Below, in pieces: positions 43,478 through 51,561 of a stretch of DNA of 64,000 nucleotides. The translations under genes were made by a program, and so were the position numbers. The stretch comes from Albimonas sp036154955 (GTDB lineage Bacteria > Pseudomonadota > Alphaproteobacteria > Rhodobacterales > Rhodobacteraceae): positions 12,315 to 76,314 of the forward strand of contig JAYZWL010000099.1 in NCBI GenBank assembly GCA_036154955.1. Reading direction: 5' to 3'. The notes beneath the pieces were generated by a model. The model worked only from the letters and a program-made list of their open reading frames with translations, was not told where the DNA came from and made no database searches. Every line of letters begins with the position of its first letter. The first letter of the stretch is position 1.

Positions 43478-44754
43478 TCGGCGGCCTCCGTCACGCCCGC
43501 GTCGACCGCGGCGCCGCGCAGGCGGTTCAGCGCCTCGGGCGCTTCCGCGAAGACCCGCTCCGCGTCCTGCCAGATGCGGCGCGCGTCCTCGGGGCGGTTG
43601 AGCACGCCGTAGGCGGAGATCAGGCGCGCCCAGTCGGCCGGCGCGCCGCCCTCCTCCGCCAGCCGGCCTTCCAGGCGGGCCACCATGCCCTCGATCATCG
43701 CGGCGCGGTCCTCGGGCGACAGGTCCTGCGCGGCCTGCACGTCCTCGGCCGAGGGGCCGGGGAGCGCGGGCGCGGTGTCCGGCGGAAGGTCGCCCGCGGC
43801 GGCGGCGATGCGCTCAAGCTCGCCGATCTGGGCGCGGATCGGGGCGATCCAGGGCGCGTCCTGCGGCCCCTCGCGCAGCAGCGCCCGCCAGAAACGAAGC
43901 GCCAGCCCGTAGCGCCCGGTCTGGGCCAGCGCCAGACCCGCGTAATAGCGCGCCACCGGCTGCCCGGGCTCGGCCTGCAGGGCGAGGCCCAGCTCGCGCT
44001 CCGCCTCGGGCGAGACATAGCCGCCGGCGGACAGGATCATGGTCTCGGCCAGCGCGGCGCGGTCGGCGGGAGCCGGGGCGCCGCCCTGAAGCTCAACCGC
44101 CTCGCGCATCGCGGCCTGGGCGCCCTTCGGATCCTCCAGCCGCAGCAGGCTGTCGGCCAGCAGGCGGCGGCCGCGCACGTCGTCGGGACGGTCCTCAAGA
44201 ATGTCGCGCAGCCGGCCAACCAGGTCGCGCAGGCGGGCGGTCTCCTCCGCGTCGGGCCCGGGTTGGGCCGGCGCCTCCGCGGGGGCGAGGTTGGCGAGGC
44301 GCTCCGCCTCCATCCGCTCGGCCTCCGCCTGGGAGGGGCGGGGCGGTTCGGCGGCGCGGATCTCGGCCAGGCGCTGGGCGAGCGGGCGGTCCGGCAGGCC
44401 GGGCGCCCCGATCAGCGCATAGGTCCCGAAGCCGCCGGCCACCAGCAGCGCGCCCAGCAGGACCGCCAGCGCGCGCGAGGCGCCGGCGGGCGCGGGGCCG
44501 GCCGGGGCGGCGGCCTCCGCCTCCGCCGCGGCGGCGAGCAGGCGGCGGGAGATCTCGGCCCGCGCGCCCTCCGCCTCCGCCTCCGGCAGCACGCCGCGGG
44601 CCACGTCGCGCTCCACCGCCCGAAGCTGGTCGCGGAACACCTGCAGGTCATGGGCGGCCCGCGGCGCGGCCGGGGCCCGGCCGGCCAGCAGCGGCCGCGC
44701 GAGCCAGGCGCCGCAGATCAGCGACAGCAGCAGGGCGACGAGCCAGAATTCCAT
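43474..44754 (-). CDS. ccmI: Cytochrome c maturation protein CcmI
   Basis: A 426-residue membrane protein that holds apocytochrome c during haem attachment. The first helix starts at the N-terminus (FWLVALLLSLICGAWLARPLL), the cytoplasmic loop has VFRDQLRAVERDVARGVLPEAEAE, and a second helix lies near residue 100 (ALAVLLGALLVAGGFGTYALI). The rest is a periplasmic helical domain with TPR-like repeats (ARYYAGLALAQTGRYGLALRFW near 270). It is unusually alanine- and proline-rich. It is the first gene of ccmI-ruvX-DUF1289, all overlapping by four bases. The upstream region has a GGGC-type simple repeat at 44772-44810. Confidence 0.92.
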   Translation of the reverse strand: MEFWLVALLLSLICGAWLARPLLAGRAPAAPRAAHDLQVFRDQLRAVERDVARGVLPEAEAEGARAEISRRLLAAAAEAEAAAPAGPAPAGASRALAVLLGALLVAGGFGTYALIGAPGLPDRPLAQRLAEIRAAEPPRPSQAEAERMEAERLANLAPAEAPAQPGPDAEETARLRDLVGRLRDILEDRPDDVRGRRLLADSLLRLEDPKGAQAAMREAVELQGGAPAPADRAALAETMILSAGGYVSPEAERELGLALQAEPGQPVARYYAGLALAQTGRYGLALRFWRALLREGPQDAPWIAPIRAQIGELERIAAAAGDLPPDTAPALPGPSAEDVQAAQDLSPEDRAAMIEGMVARLEGRLAEEGGAPADWARLISAYGVLNRPEDARRIWQDAERVFAEAPEALNRLRGAAVDAGVTEAAE

Positions 44755-45045
44755 GCGGGACGGGCTCCGGAGCGGGCGAACGGGCGAGCGAACGGGCGGG
44801 CGGGCGGGCGCGGAAACACGGATCCGGACTTAACCCCGCGCCGCCCCCGCGTCCACCGACGCCCGCGTGAGGCGCGAAGCCGCGGCAGGGCCGTTCAGAA
44901 GGGGACCGCGCCGATGCGGTGGAAGCGCGCTGTCGCGTTCGCATGACAGGACGGCGCATTCGCGCGCCCTTGCCGGGGCCGGTCCGGGCGATACGGTCGG
45001 GAAGCACGATCCCGCCCGCCTTCCCGCGATCAGGAGACCCGATCC

Positions 45046-46290
45046 ATGACCCGCTACTCGGTCTTCGCGCTGGCCCGCAACGCGCTCAGCCATCATCAGG
45101 ACTGGCAGCGCGCCTGGGCCTCGCCCGAGCCGAAGGCGGAATATGACGTCATCGTCGTCGGCGGCGGCGGCCATGGGCTGGCCACCGCCTATTACCTCGC
45201 GAAGAACCACGGCGTCCGCCGGGTGGCGGTGCTGGAGAAGGGCTGGCTGGGCGGCGGCAACACCGGGCGCAACACCACCATCATCCGGTCGAACTACCTG
45301 CGCGACCCCTCGGCGGCGATCTACGAGCTGGCCCGCGGGCTCTATGAGACCCTGAGCCAGGAGCTGAACTTCAACATCATGTTCAGCCCCCGCGGCGTGC
45401 TGATGCTGGCCCAGACCGAGCATGAGAAGCGGGCCTATGAACGCACCGCCCACGCCAACCGCGCCCAGGGGATCGAGACCGAGATGGTCGACGCGAAGCG
45501 CTGCGCGCAGATCGTGCCGATCCTCAACATCGACGGGCCGCGCTACCCGGTGCTGGGGGGGCTCTGGCAGGCCCGCGGCGGCACGGCGCGCCACGACGCG
45601 GTGGCCTGGGGCTATGCGCGGGGCGCGTCCGAGATGGGCGTCGACATCATCCAGAACTGCGAGGTCACCGGCATCGACCGCGACGCGACCGGCGTGACCG
45701 GCGTGCGGACCACCCGCGGCCCGATCCGCACGCGCAAGCTCTGCATCGTGGTCGCCGGCCATTCCGGCGTGCTGGCCGAGATGGCGGGCTTCCGCCTGCC
45801 GGTGGAATCGGTGGCGCTGCAGGCGCTGGTCTCCGAGCCGATCAAGCCGGTGATCGACTGCGTGGTGATGGCCAACACCGTTCACGGCTACATGAGCCAG
45901 TCCGACAAGGGCGAACTGGTCATCGGCGGCGGCGCGGACGGCTTCAACAACTACACCCAGCGCGGGTCCTTCCAGCATGTCGAAGAGACGGTGCGCGCGC
46001 TGATCGAGACGTTTCCAATCATCTCCCGCCTGCGGATGCTGCGGCAATGGGGGGGGATCGTGGACATGACCGGCGACCGCTCTCCGATCATCGGCGCGAC
46101 GCCGGTGCCGGGGATCTGGGTCAATTGCGGCTGGGGCACCGGCGGGTTCAAGGCGATCCCCGGCTCGGGCTGGGCGACGGCGGCGATGGTGGCCAACGGC
46201 TCGGACCCGGTGGCCGGGCCTTTCGGGCTGGAGCGGTTCCGCGAGGGGCGGATGATCGACGAATCCGTCGCCGCGGCGGTGGCGCATTGA
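45046..46290 (+). CDS. soxB: Sarcosine oxidase subunit beta
   Basis: A 414-residue flavoprotein subunit of heterotetrameric sarcosine oxidase, which oxidises N-methylglycine to glycine with release of H2O2 and a C1 unit. The FAD site is VIVVGGGGHGLATAYYLAK (residues 35-53). NTGRNTTIIRSNYL and GGTARHDAVAWG follow; His183 in the latter matches the histidine that covalently holds FMN. The C-terminal WGGIVDMTGDRSPIIG and GWGTGGFKAIPGSG complete the flavin fold. An AGGAGACC ribosome site precedes the ATG. It is the first gene of the soxBDAG operon, here separated from soxD by a small unknown gene. Confidence 0.97.
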   Translation: MTRYSVFALARNALSHHQDWQRAWASPEPKAEYDVIVVGGGGHGLATAYYLAKNHGVRRVAVLEKGWLGGGNTGRNTTIIRSNYLRDPSAAIYELARGLYETLSQELNFNIMFSPRGVLMLAQTEHEKRAYERTAHANRAQGIETEMVDAKRCAQIVPILNIDGPRYPVLGGLWQARGGTARHDAVAWGYARGASEMGVDIIQNCEVTGIDRDATGVTGVRTTRGPIRTRKLCIVVAGHSGVLAEMAGFRLPVESVALQALVSEPIKPVIDCVVMANTVHGYMSQSDKGELVIGGGADGFNNYTQRGSFQHVEETVRALIETFPIISRLRMLRQWGGIVDMTGDRSPIIGATPVPGIWVNCGWGTGGFKAIPGSGWATAAMVANGSDPVAGPFGLERFREGRMIDESVAAAVAH

Positions 46291-46417
46291 TGGCCCGCGC
46301 CGCCCGCCATATTTCCGCCGCAGCCGGGGTATTCGCGCCGCATTCCTCGACGGCTTCGGGCGCCGCGCCATGTGTTCATGTCAACGACAGCGACAATGAA
46401 CGCAAGGAGACGACGTC

Positions 46418-46594
46418 ATGGCCGGCAACAACGGCAACGGTTCGAATTCGGTTCTGGCTTTCGTGGTCGGCGGCCTTCTCGTGGCCGTCGCCGGGCTCGG
46501 TTACATGGCCTATACGGGACAGGCGCCCTTCGGTTCGGACGAGCCCTCGGTCACCATCAAGCTGCCCGACGTGGACGTCAACAAGGACGGCTGA
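46418..46594 (+). CDS. Small single-helix membrane protein inside the sox operon
   Basis: A 58-residue protein beginning MAGNNGNGSNSVLAFVV. One clear transmembrane helix (about residues 12-33, VLAFVVGGLLVAVAGLGYMA) is followed by a short tail ending in an Asp/Lys-rich stretch (LPDVDVNKDG). A strong Shine-Dalgarno AAGGAGA lies seven bases before ATG 46418. It lies between soxB and soxD on the same strand. Small Gly/Asn-rich N-terminus plus single-helix proteins of this shape occur in Rhodobacteraceae as hypothetical proteins, from memory. Function is unknown; it could anchor or modulate a membrane complex, or simply be a passenger. Confidence 0.8.
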   Translation: MAGNNGNGSNSVLAFVVGGLLVAVAGLGYMAYTGQAPFGSDEPSVTIKLPDVDVNKDG

Positions 46595-46768
46595 CGCCTC
46601 CCTCTCCCGGTCCGGGGTCTCCCGGACCCGCCGGCGCGCCGCCCGCCCCCTTGGGCGCGGCGCGCCTTCCGGCGTTCGCGCCGCGCCCCGCTCCCGCTCC
46701 GCCCTGCCCGCCGCCTGCGCCGCGCGATCCGCGCCGCGGGCCGCTTTCTCGTGGCCGAAAGCCCTGCC

Positions 46769-47110
46769 ATGCTGCTGCTGACCTGCCCGCATTGCGGCGT
46801 CTCCGCCGAGGAGACGGAGTTCCACCCCGGCGGCGAGGCGCATCTGAAGCGGTTCGGCCCCGGCGCCTCCGACGACGCCTTCGCGGGCTACCTGTTCGAG
46901 CGCGCCAATCCCAAAGGCGTGCATTTCGAGCGGTGGCGCCATGCCTTCGGCTGCGGGAAGTGGTTCCACGTCGCCCGCTGCACCGCGACGCTGGAGGTGT
47001 TCGGCGCCTATCCCGCCGACGTGACCGCGCCGCCCGAGGCGATCCTCGACCGCATCCGCGCCCGCCGCCCCGGCTGGACGCCCGCCGCCGGAACCGGGGG
47101 AGACGCCTGA
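46769..47110 (+). CDS. soxD: Sarcosine oxidase subunit delta
   Basis: A 113-residue zinc-binding subunit. Cys6 and Cys9 (TCPHCG) with His58 and Cys62 (RHAFGCGKWFHVAR) match the known zinc ligands of the delta subunit, and the RxxNPKGVHFERW segment is typical. ATG 46769 was chosen because MLLLTCPHCG is the family start; a GTG 18 bases upstream is possible. The stop codon shares its A with the soxA start (TGATG), which couples their translation. Confidence 0.96.
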   Translation: MLLLTCPHCGVSAEETEFHPGGEAHLKRFGPGASDDAFAGYLFERANPKGVHFERWRHAFGCGKWFHVARCTATLEVFGAYPADVTAPPEAILDRIRARRPGWTPAAGTGGDA

Positions 47111-50103
47111 TGCCCCGCCGTCTGCCCGGCCGCGGCCGCCTGATCGACCGCGCCCGCCCTGTCCCGTTCCGCTGGAACGGCCGCGCCTTCACGGGGGTCG
47201 CGGGCGACACGCTCGCCTCCGCCCTGCTCGCCAACGGCGAGGCGCTGATGGGCCGCTCCTTCAAGTATCACCGGCCCCGCGGCGCGGTGGCGAGCGGGTT
47301 CGAGGAGCCCAACGCGCTGGCAGCCATCGGCGCCGGCGCCTCCGCCGCGCCCAACACCCGCGCCACCACCCAGCCGCTGGACGCGGGGCTGGAGGCGGCG
47401 AGCCAGAACCACTGGCCCTCGCTGGAGCTGGACGTGGGCGAGCTGAACGCCTTCGCCGCGCCGTTGTTCCCGGCGGGGTTCTACTACAAGACCTTCATCC
47501 ACCCGCGCCGGGCCTGGAAACACCTGTTCGAACCGGTGATCCGCAACGCCGCCGGCCTCGGCCGCGCCCCCGAAGGTCCGGATCCGGACCGCTACGAATA
47601 TTTCTACGCGACCTATGACGTGCTGGTGGCGGGCGGCGGGGTCTCCGGCCTCGCCGCGGCGCTGGCCGCCGCCGGCTCGGGCGCGCGGGTGCTGGTGGTG
47701 GAGCAGTCGGGCTGGTGGGGCGGGCGCGCGGCGACCGACGGCGTGATCGTGGACGGACGCCCGGCCGCGGACTGGGTGGCGGATGCGGTGGCGCGCCTGA
47801 CCGACCTGCCCAACGCGACGCTGCGGCTCAACGCTCAGGCGGCGGGGGTCTACGACCACGGATATGCGCTGGTGTCGGAGCGGATCGCCCGCCCCGCCGC
47901 AGCCTCCGGCCTGCGCGAGCGGCTGTGGCGGGTGCGCGCCCGGCGCATCGTCACCGCCACCGGCGCCATCGAGCGGCCGCTGGCTTTCGCGGGCAACGAC
48001 CGGCCGGGCGTGATGCTGGCCGGCGCGGTGCGCGACTACCTCGACCTCTGGGGCGTGGCCTGCGGGGATCGCACGGTGCTGGCCACCAACAACGACGACG
48101 GCTACCGCACGGCGCTGGCGCTGAAAGCGGCGGGGCTGGAGGTTCCGGCGGTGCTCGACGCCCGCGACGCGCCCTCGGGCCCGCTGGTGGAGGCGGCCCG
48201 CGCCGCGGGGATCCCCATCCGCGCCGGCATGGGCGTGATGCGCGCGCTGGGCCGGATGAAGGTGACGGGCGTCGAGATCGGCCGCGTCGACGGCGACGGC
48301 CGGGCCGAGGACCGGATCGACTGCGACTGCGTGGCCATGTCCGGCGGCTGGTCGCCGGTGGTCCACCTGTGGAGCCATTGCGGCGGCAAGCTGGTCTGGG
48401 ACGAGGCCGACGCGATGTTCCGCCCCGATCCCGACCGCCCGCCGCTGGACGGCGCGGGCGAGGGCTTCGTGATCCCCGCCGGGACCGCCGCCGGCCGCCT
48501 GCGCGCGGCCGACGCCATGGACGACGCCCATGCCGCCGGCCTGCGCGCCGTGGACGGGACCGACGCCGCCCCCCCGGAGGCGGAGGCGGAGGCCGAGGGG
48601 CCGATGCGCCCGCTCTGGACCTCGCCGGCGAAAATGCCGCCGAAGCTCGCCGCCAAGGCCTTCCTCGACTTCCAGAACGACGTGAAGGTCGCCGACGTGC
48701 AGCTCGCCGCCCGCGAGGGCTACGAGAGCGTGGAGCACGCCAAGCGCTACACCACGCTGGGCATGGCCACCGACCAGGGCAAGACCTCCAACATCGCCGG
48801 GCTGGCGATCCTGGCCGAGGCCCGCGGCGCCGCGATCCCCGAGGTGGGGACGACCACCTTCCGCCCGCCCTACACGCCCCTGACGCTGGGCGCGCTGGCC
48901 GGCGAGGCGCGCGGGCCGCTGTTCAAGCCGACCCGCCGCACCGCCATGGACGGCTGGCACGACCGCCACGGCGCGCATTGGGAGCCGGTCGCCGACTGGC
49001 GGCGCCCCTACGCCTATCCCCGCGAGGGCGAAAGCGTGAAGGACGCCGTGACCCGGGAGATCGAGGCCGTGCGCGGCGGCGTCGGCATGATGGACGCCTC
49101 GACGCTCGGCAAGCTGCTGGTGAAGGGGCCGGACGCGGGGAAATTCCTCGACCTGCTCTACACCAACATGATGTCCACGCTGAAACCCGGCAAATGCCGC
49201 TACGGGCTGATGTGCACCGAGCAGGGCTTCCTGTTCGACGACGGGGTGACGGCGCGGCTTTCGGAGGACGCGTTTCTCGTCCACACCACCACCGGCGGCG
49301 CCGACCGGGTGCATGCCTGGATGGAGGAGTGGCTTCAGACCGAGTGGTGGGACCTCAAGGTCCATGTCGCCAACCTGACCGAGCAATACGCCCAGATCGC
49401 CGTCGCCGGGCCGAAGGCGCGCGACGTGCTGGAAAAGCTCGGCGGCATGGCGGTGGACGGGCAGGCGCTGCCCTTCCTCGGCTGGACCGAAGGCGCGCTG
49501 GCCGGGATCCCCGCGCGGGTCTACCGGATCAGCTTCTCGGGCGAGCTGAGCTTCGAGCTCGCCGTGTCCGCCGGTCGGGGGCTGGAGATGTGGGAGGCGG
49601 TGGCGAAGGCGGGGGCCGAATTCGGCATCACCCCTTACGGCACCGAGGCGATGCATGTGCTCCGCGCCGAAAAGGGTTTCATCATGATCGGCGACGAGAC
49701 CGACGGGACCGTCACGCCGCTGGACCTCGGGCTCGGCTGGGCGGTGTCGAAGAAGAAGGCCGATTTCATCGGCAAGCGGGGCATGGAACGCTCCGACCTC
49801 ACCCGCCCCGACCGACTGCGGCTGGTGGGGCTGGAGACGGAGGACCCGTCGGTGGTGATCCCCGACGGCGCCCATGCGCTGGAGGACCTGAAGGAGGACG
49901 GGCGCGCGCGCACCGCGGGCCACGTCACCTCCACCTACTGGTCGCCGACGCTCGGCCGCTCCATCGCCATGGCGCTGCTGGAACGCGGGCCGGAACGGAT
50001 GGGCGAGACGGTGCGCATGTCCGACGGCGCCGGCGCGCCGATCCCGGCGAAGATCGTGTCGCCGGTGTTCTTCGATCCGGAGGGGGAGCGGCAGAATGGC
50101 TGA
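47110..50103 (+). CDS. soxA: Sarcosine oxidase subunit alpha
   Basis: A 997-residue subunit. The N-terminal part has a ferredoxin-like segment (PFRWNGRAFTGVAGDTLASALLANG) and the NAD-binding domain YDVLVAGGGVSGLAAALAAAG near residue 170. The C-terminal half, from about residue 620, is a GcvT-like folate domain (GGVGMMDASTLGKLLVKGPDAGKFLDLLY and RISFSGELSFELAVSAGRG) that takes the methylene group to make 5,10-methylene-tetrahydrofolate. Start 47110 follows directly on the soxD stop; the frame upstream is open as a shadow. It overlaps soxG by eight bases. Confidence 0.97.
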   Translation: MPRRLPGRGRLIDRARPVPFRWNGRAFTGVAGDTLASALLANGEALMGRSFKYHRPRGAVASGFEEPNALAAIGAGASAAPNTRATTQPLDAGLEAASQNHWPSLELDVGELNAFAAPLFPAGFYYKTFIHPRRAWKHLFEPVIRNAAGLGRAPEGPDPDRYEYFYATYDVLVAGGGVSGLAAALAAAGSGARVLVVEQSGWWGGRAATDGVIVDGRPAADWVADAVARLTDLPNATLRLNAQAAGVYDHGYALVSERIARPAAASGLRERLWRVRARRIVTATGAIERPLAFAGNDRPGVMLAGAVRDYLDLWGVACGDRTVLATNNDDGYRTALALKAAGLEVPAVLDARDAPSGPLVEAARAAGIPIRAGMGVMRALGRMKVTGVEIGRVDGDGRAEDRIDCDCVAMSGGWSPVVHLWSHCGGKLVWDEADAMFRPDPDRPPLDGAGEGFVIPAGTAAGRLRAADAMDDAHAAGLRAVDGTDAAPPEAEAEAEGPMRPLWTSPAKMPPKLAAKAFLDFQNDVKVADVQLAAREGYESVEHAKRYTTLGMATDQGKTSNIAGLAILAEARGAAIPEVGTTTFRPPYTPLTLGALAGEARGPLFKPTRRTAMDGWHDRHGAHWEPVADWRRPYAYPREGESVKDAVTREIEAVRGGVGMMDASTLGKLLVKGPDAGKFLDLLYTNMMSTLKPGKCRYGLMCTEQGFLFDDGVTARLSEDAFLVHTTTGGADRVHAWMEEWLQTEWWDLKVHVANLTEQYAQIAVAGPKARDVLEKLGGMAVDGQALPFLGWTEGALAGIPARVYRISFSGELSFELAVSAGRGLEMWEAVAKAGAEFGITPYGTEAMHVLRAEKGFIMIGDETDGTVTPLDLGLGWAVSKKKADFIGKRGMERSDLTRPDRLRLVGLETEDPSVVIPDGAHALEDLKEDGRARTAGHVTSTYWSPTLGRSIAMALLERGPERMGETVRMSDGAGAPIPAKIVSPVFFDPEGERQNG

Positions 50104-50644
50104 GACCTTGGTGCGCTGGGCGCGCGTGGCGGGCCGCGGCATGATCGGGCTGCGGCTGGACCTCGGCGACGCGGCCCTGACCGGGACGGTGCGCGAGGCC
50201 GCGGGCCTGGCGGTTCCCGCCCCCCGCCGGATCGAGGCCGAAGGCGACCGGCGGCTCGCCTGGATGAGCCCCGACGAGTTGCTGCTGTTCCTGCCCGTCG
50301 CGGAGGTTCCCGCGACGCTGGAGGCGCTGACCACGGGCTTCGGCGACCGCTTCGCGCTGGCCGTGGACCTGTCCGACGCCCGCGCCCTGTTCCGGCTGGA
50401 GGGCCCCGGCGCGCGCGAGGTTCTGGCCAAGGCCGCGCCCGTCGACCTGCACCCGGACGCCTTCGGGAAGGGCGATTTCCGCCGCACGCGGCTGGGGCAG
50501 GTCGCCGCGGCCTTCGGGCAGGTGGCCGAGGCTCCGGAGGCGTTCGAACTGGTCTGCTTCCGCTCGCTCGCCGCGCATATGACCGCCTGGCTGGAGACCG
50601 CCTCCGCCCCCGGAACCCTTCCGGGCGCGCTGGTCCGCGGCTGA
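50096..50644 (+). CDS. soxG: Sarcosine oxidase subunit gamma
   Basis: A 182-residue subunit at the end of the sox operon. It has the family pattern WMSPDELLLFLP near residue 55, LAVDLSDARALFRLEGPGAREVLAKAAPVDLHPDAF near 95-130, and RSLAAHMTAWLETA near the end. It is related to GcvT-type folds and sits at the interface of the alpha and beta subunits. It overlaps soxA by eight bases. No folD, purU or glyA gene follows, although such C1 genes often accompany sox operons. Confidence 0.95.
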   Translation: MAETLVRWARVAGRGMIGLRLDLGDAALTGTVREAAGLAVPAPRRIEAEGDRRLAWMSPDELLLFLPVAEVPATLEALTTGFGDRFALAVDLSDARALFRLEGPGAREVLAKAAPVDLHPDAFGKGDFRRTRLGQVAAAFGQVAEAPEAFELVCFRSLAAHMTAWLETASAPGTLPGALVRG

Positions 50645-51060
50645 TCCGAACCCGCCTTCGCAACCGCAGCATCAACCAGCCGCCCCGAGGCGGCCGGTCG
50701 ACTGTCGACGCACGGGATTCGGGATCGCGACCCCGCTCGCGGCCGACCTCCGATTCGGACAGCGATGGTTACTCATCGTAAAGTTTCACGACACGCATGA
50801 CTTCGCGTTTTCAACATCTTGAATGAATTCAGGGCGCCGCTCAGCGCAGGACTTGGGCTGAGCCATGCGCTGAATGCAGAGCGGGTTTCGAAATTGATGC
50901 ACTGCACAAAACCATCAGGAACCCCGATTATCTTCTCAACGGAACGAGACGAGCCGCCCCCGACGCGACCGCCGACCGACCCGGACAGGGCCTGACGAAA
51001 AGGCCGGACCACCCGGGACGACCGACGCGAGGCGCGAGGCGGCGATGAAGGAGACCTGAC
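50645..51060. other. Leader region of the hairpin array, with an AT-rich pocket
   Basis: No gene is supported in these 416 bases, but 50761-50945 is clearly AT-richer than anything around it. A promoter is expected here for the small protein gene and the hairpin array. I could not match a full sigma-70, RpoH or RpoE promoter: CTTGAA at 50818-50823 resembles an RpoH -35 element, but no good -10 follows. Confidence 0.5.
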
Positions 51061-51213
51061 ATGACCAACGACTATCGCATCGACATGGCCCGCATCGACC
51101 TCGAAGCCCGCCGCATGCGCGCCGAAACCCTGCGCCAGATCCTCGCCGGCATCCAGGCCCGCGTCCGCGGCCTGTTCGGCGCGGGCCACGGCGCCGCCGG
51201 CCGCGCCGCCTGA
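51061..51213 (+). CDS. Small basic helical protein preceding the hairpin array
   Basis: A 50-residue protein with a strong ribosome site (AAGGAGACCTGAC then ATG 51061). Residues 6-40 form one amphipathic helix rich in Arg, Ala and Glu, with the repeated pattern DLEARRMRAETLRQILAG, followed by a Gly/Ala-rich tail. It resembles, from memory, small RSP_7527-type proteins of Rhodobacter and sits where the RNA-binding DUF1127 protein CcaF1 sits upstream of CcsR RNAs. It lacks the C-terminal DUF1127 signature (L-x-D-x-x-L-x-D-I-G). The hairpin array starts 16 bases after its stop, so the two are probably co-transcribed. Confidence 0.75.
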   Translation: MTNDYRIDMARIDLEARRMRAETLRQILAGIQARVRGLFGAGHGAAGRAA

Positions 51214-51228
51214 GGCGTTGCGATCGGC

Positions 51229-51252
51229 GCGCGCCTGCATAGATAGGCGCGC
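51229..51252 (+). repeat. Hairpin 0 of the array (different loop)
   Basis: GCGCGCCT (51229-51236), loop GCATAGAT, AGGCGCGC (51245-51252) form a perfect 8-bp stem 16 bases after the small protein stop. Its loop starts at 51237, exactly 42 bases before the first TCCTCCCT loop, so it is in register with the array but lacks the motif. It may be the processing or end structure that separates mRNA from RNAs. Confidence 0.7.
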
Positions 51253-51307
51253 AGACGAGATTTCCCGGGGCGCAGGGGTCCTCCCTCCCCGCACGGCCCG
51301 GGAATGA

Positions 51308-51424
51308 CGGATGGCGAAGGGTCCTCCCTCCCGACGTCGTCCGAATGACCGCCGACCGGCGCGCTCCTCCCTGGCGCCGGCGGCAGCGTCGAAAGCCCCG
51401 TTCGGTCCTCCCTCCGAACGGGGC
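51308..51424 (+). ncRNA. Array unit 1 (hairpins 2-4, order A-B-C)
   Basis: Hairpin A: GGG-TCCTCCCT-CCC (51319-51332) with weak outer pairing. Hairpin B: CCGGCGC and GCGCCGG (51356-51362 and 51374-51380) around GCTCCTCCCTG. Hairpin C: GCCCCGTTCGG and CCGAACGGGGC (51395-51405 and 51414-51424), a perfect 11-bp stem. C resembles the terminator hairpin of unit 3 but has no T run, so transcription should continue. Confidence 0.75.
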
Positions 51425-51436
51425 GCTCATTCGAAA

Positions 51437-51549
51437 CGACGGCGTCGGGTCCTCCCTCCCGGCTTCGTCGCAGAGACCGCCGCGACGCGCCTCCTCCCTG
51501 GCGCAGGCGGCCGGTCGCCCGCCTCGTCCGGCCCTCCCTCCGGACGGGG
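51437..51549 (+). ncRNA. Array unit 2 (hairpins 5-7, order A-B-C)
   Basis: Hairpin A (51437-51470) is a stem of about 13 pairs including wobbles around TCCTCCCT. Hairpin B is GCGCC-TCCTCCCT-GGCGC (51487-51504). Hairpin C pairs CGTCCGG with CCGGACG (51525-51531 and 51540-51546) around CCCTCCCT. The linker before B, GACCGCCGCGACGCG, recurs in unit 3. Confidence 0.75.
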
Positions 51550-51561
51550 CTCCATACGGAT

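Noticed and set aside
44772..44810. GGGC/CGAACGGGC short tandem repeat as a mobile or regulatory element
   Set aside because: It is a short simple-sequence tract upstream of ccmI, with irregular units and no flanking signal.
46372..47109. 246-residue N-terminal extension of soxA
   Set aside because: It overlaps soxD and the small membrane gene in another frame, and the family start is at 47110, coupled to the soxD stop.
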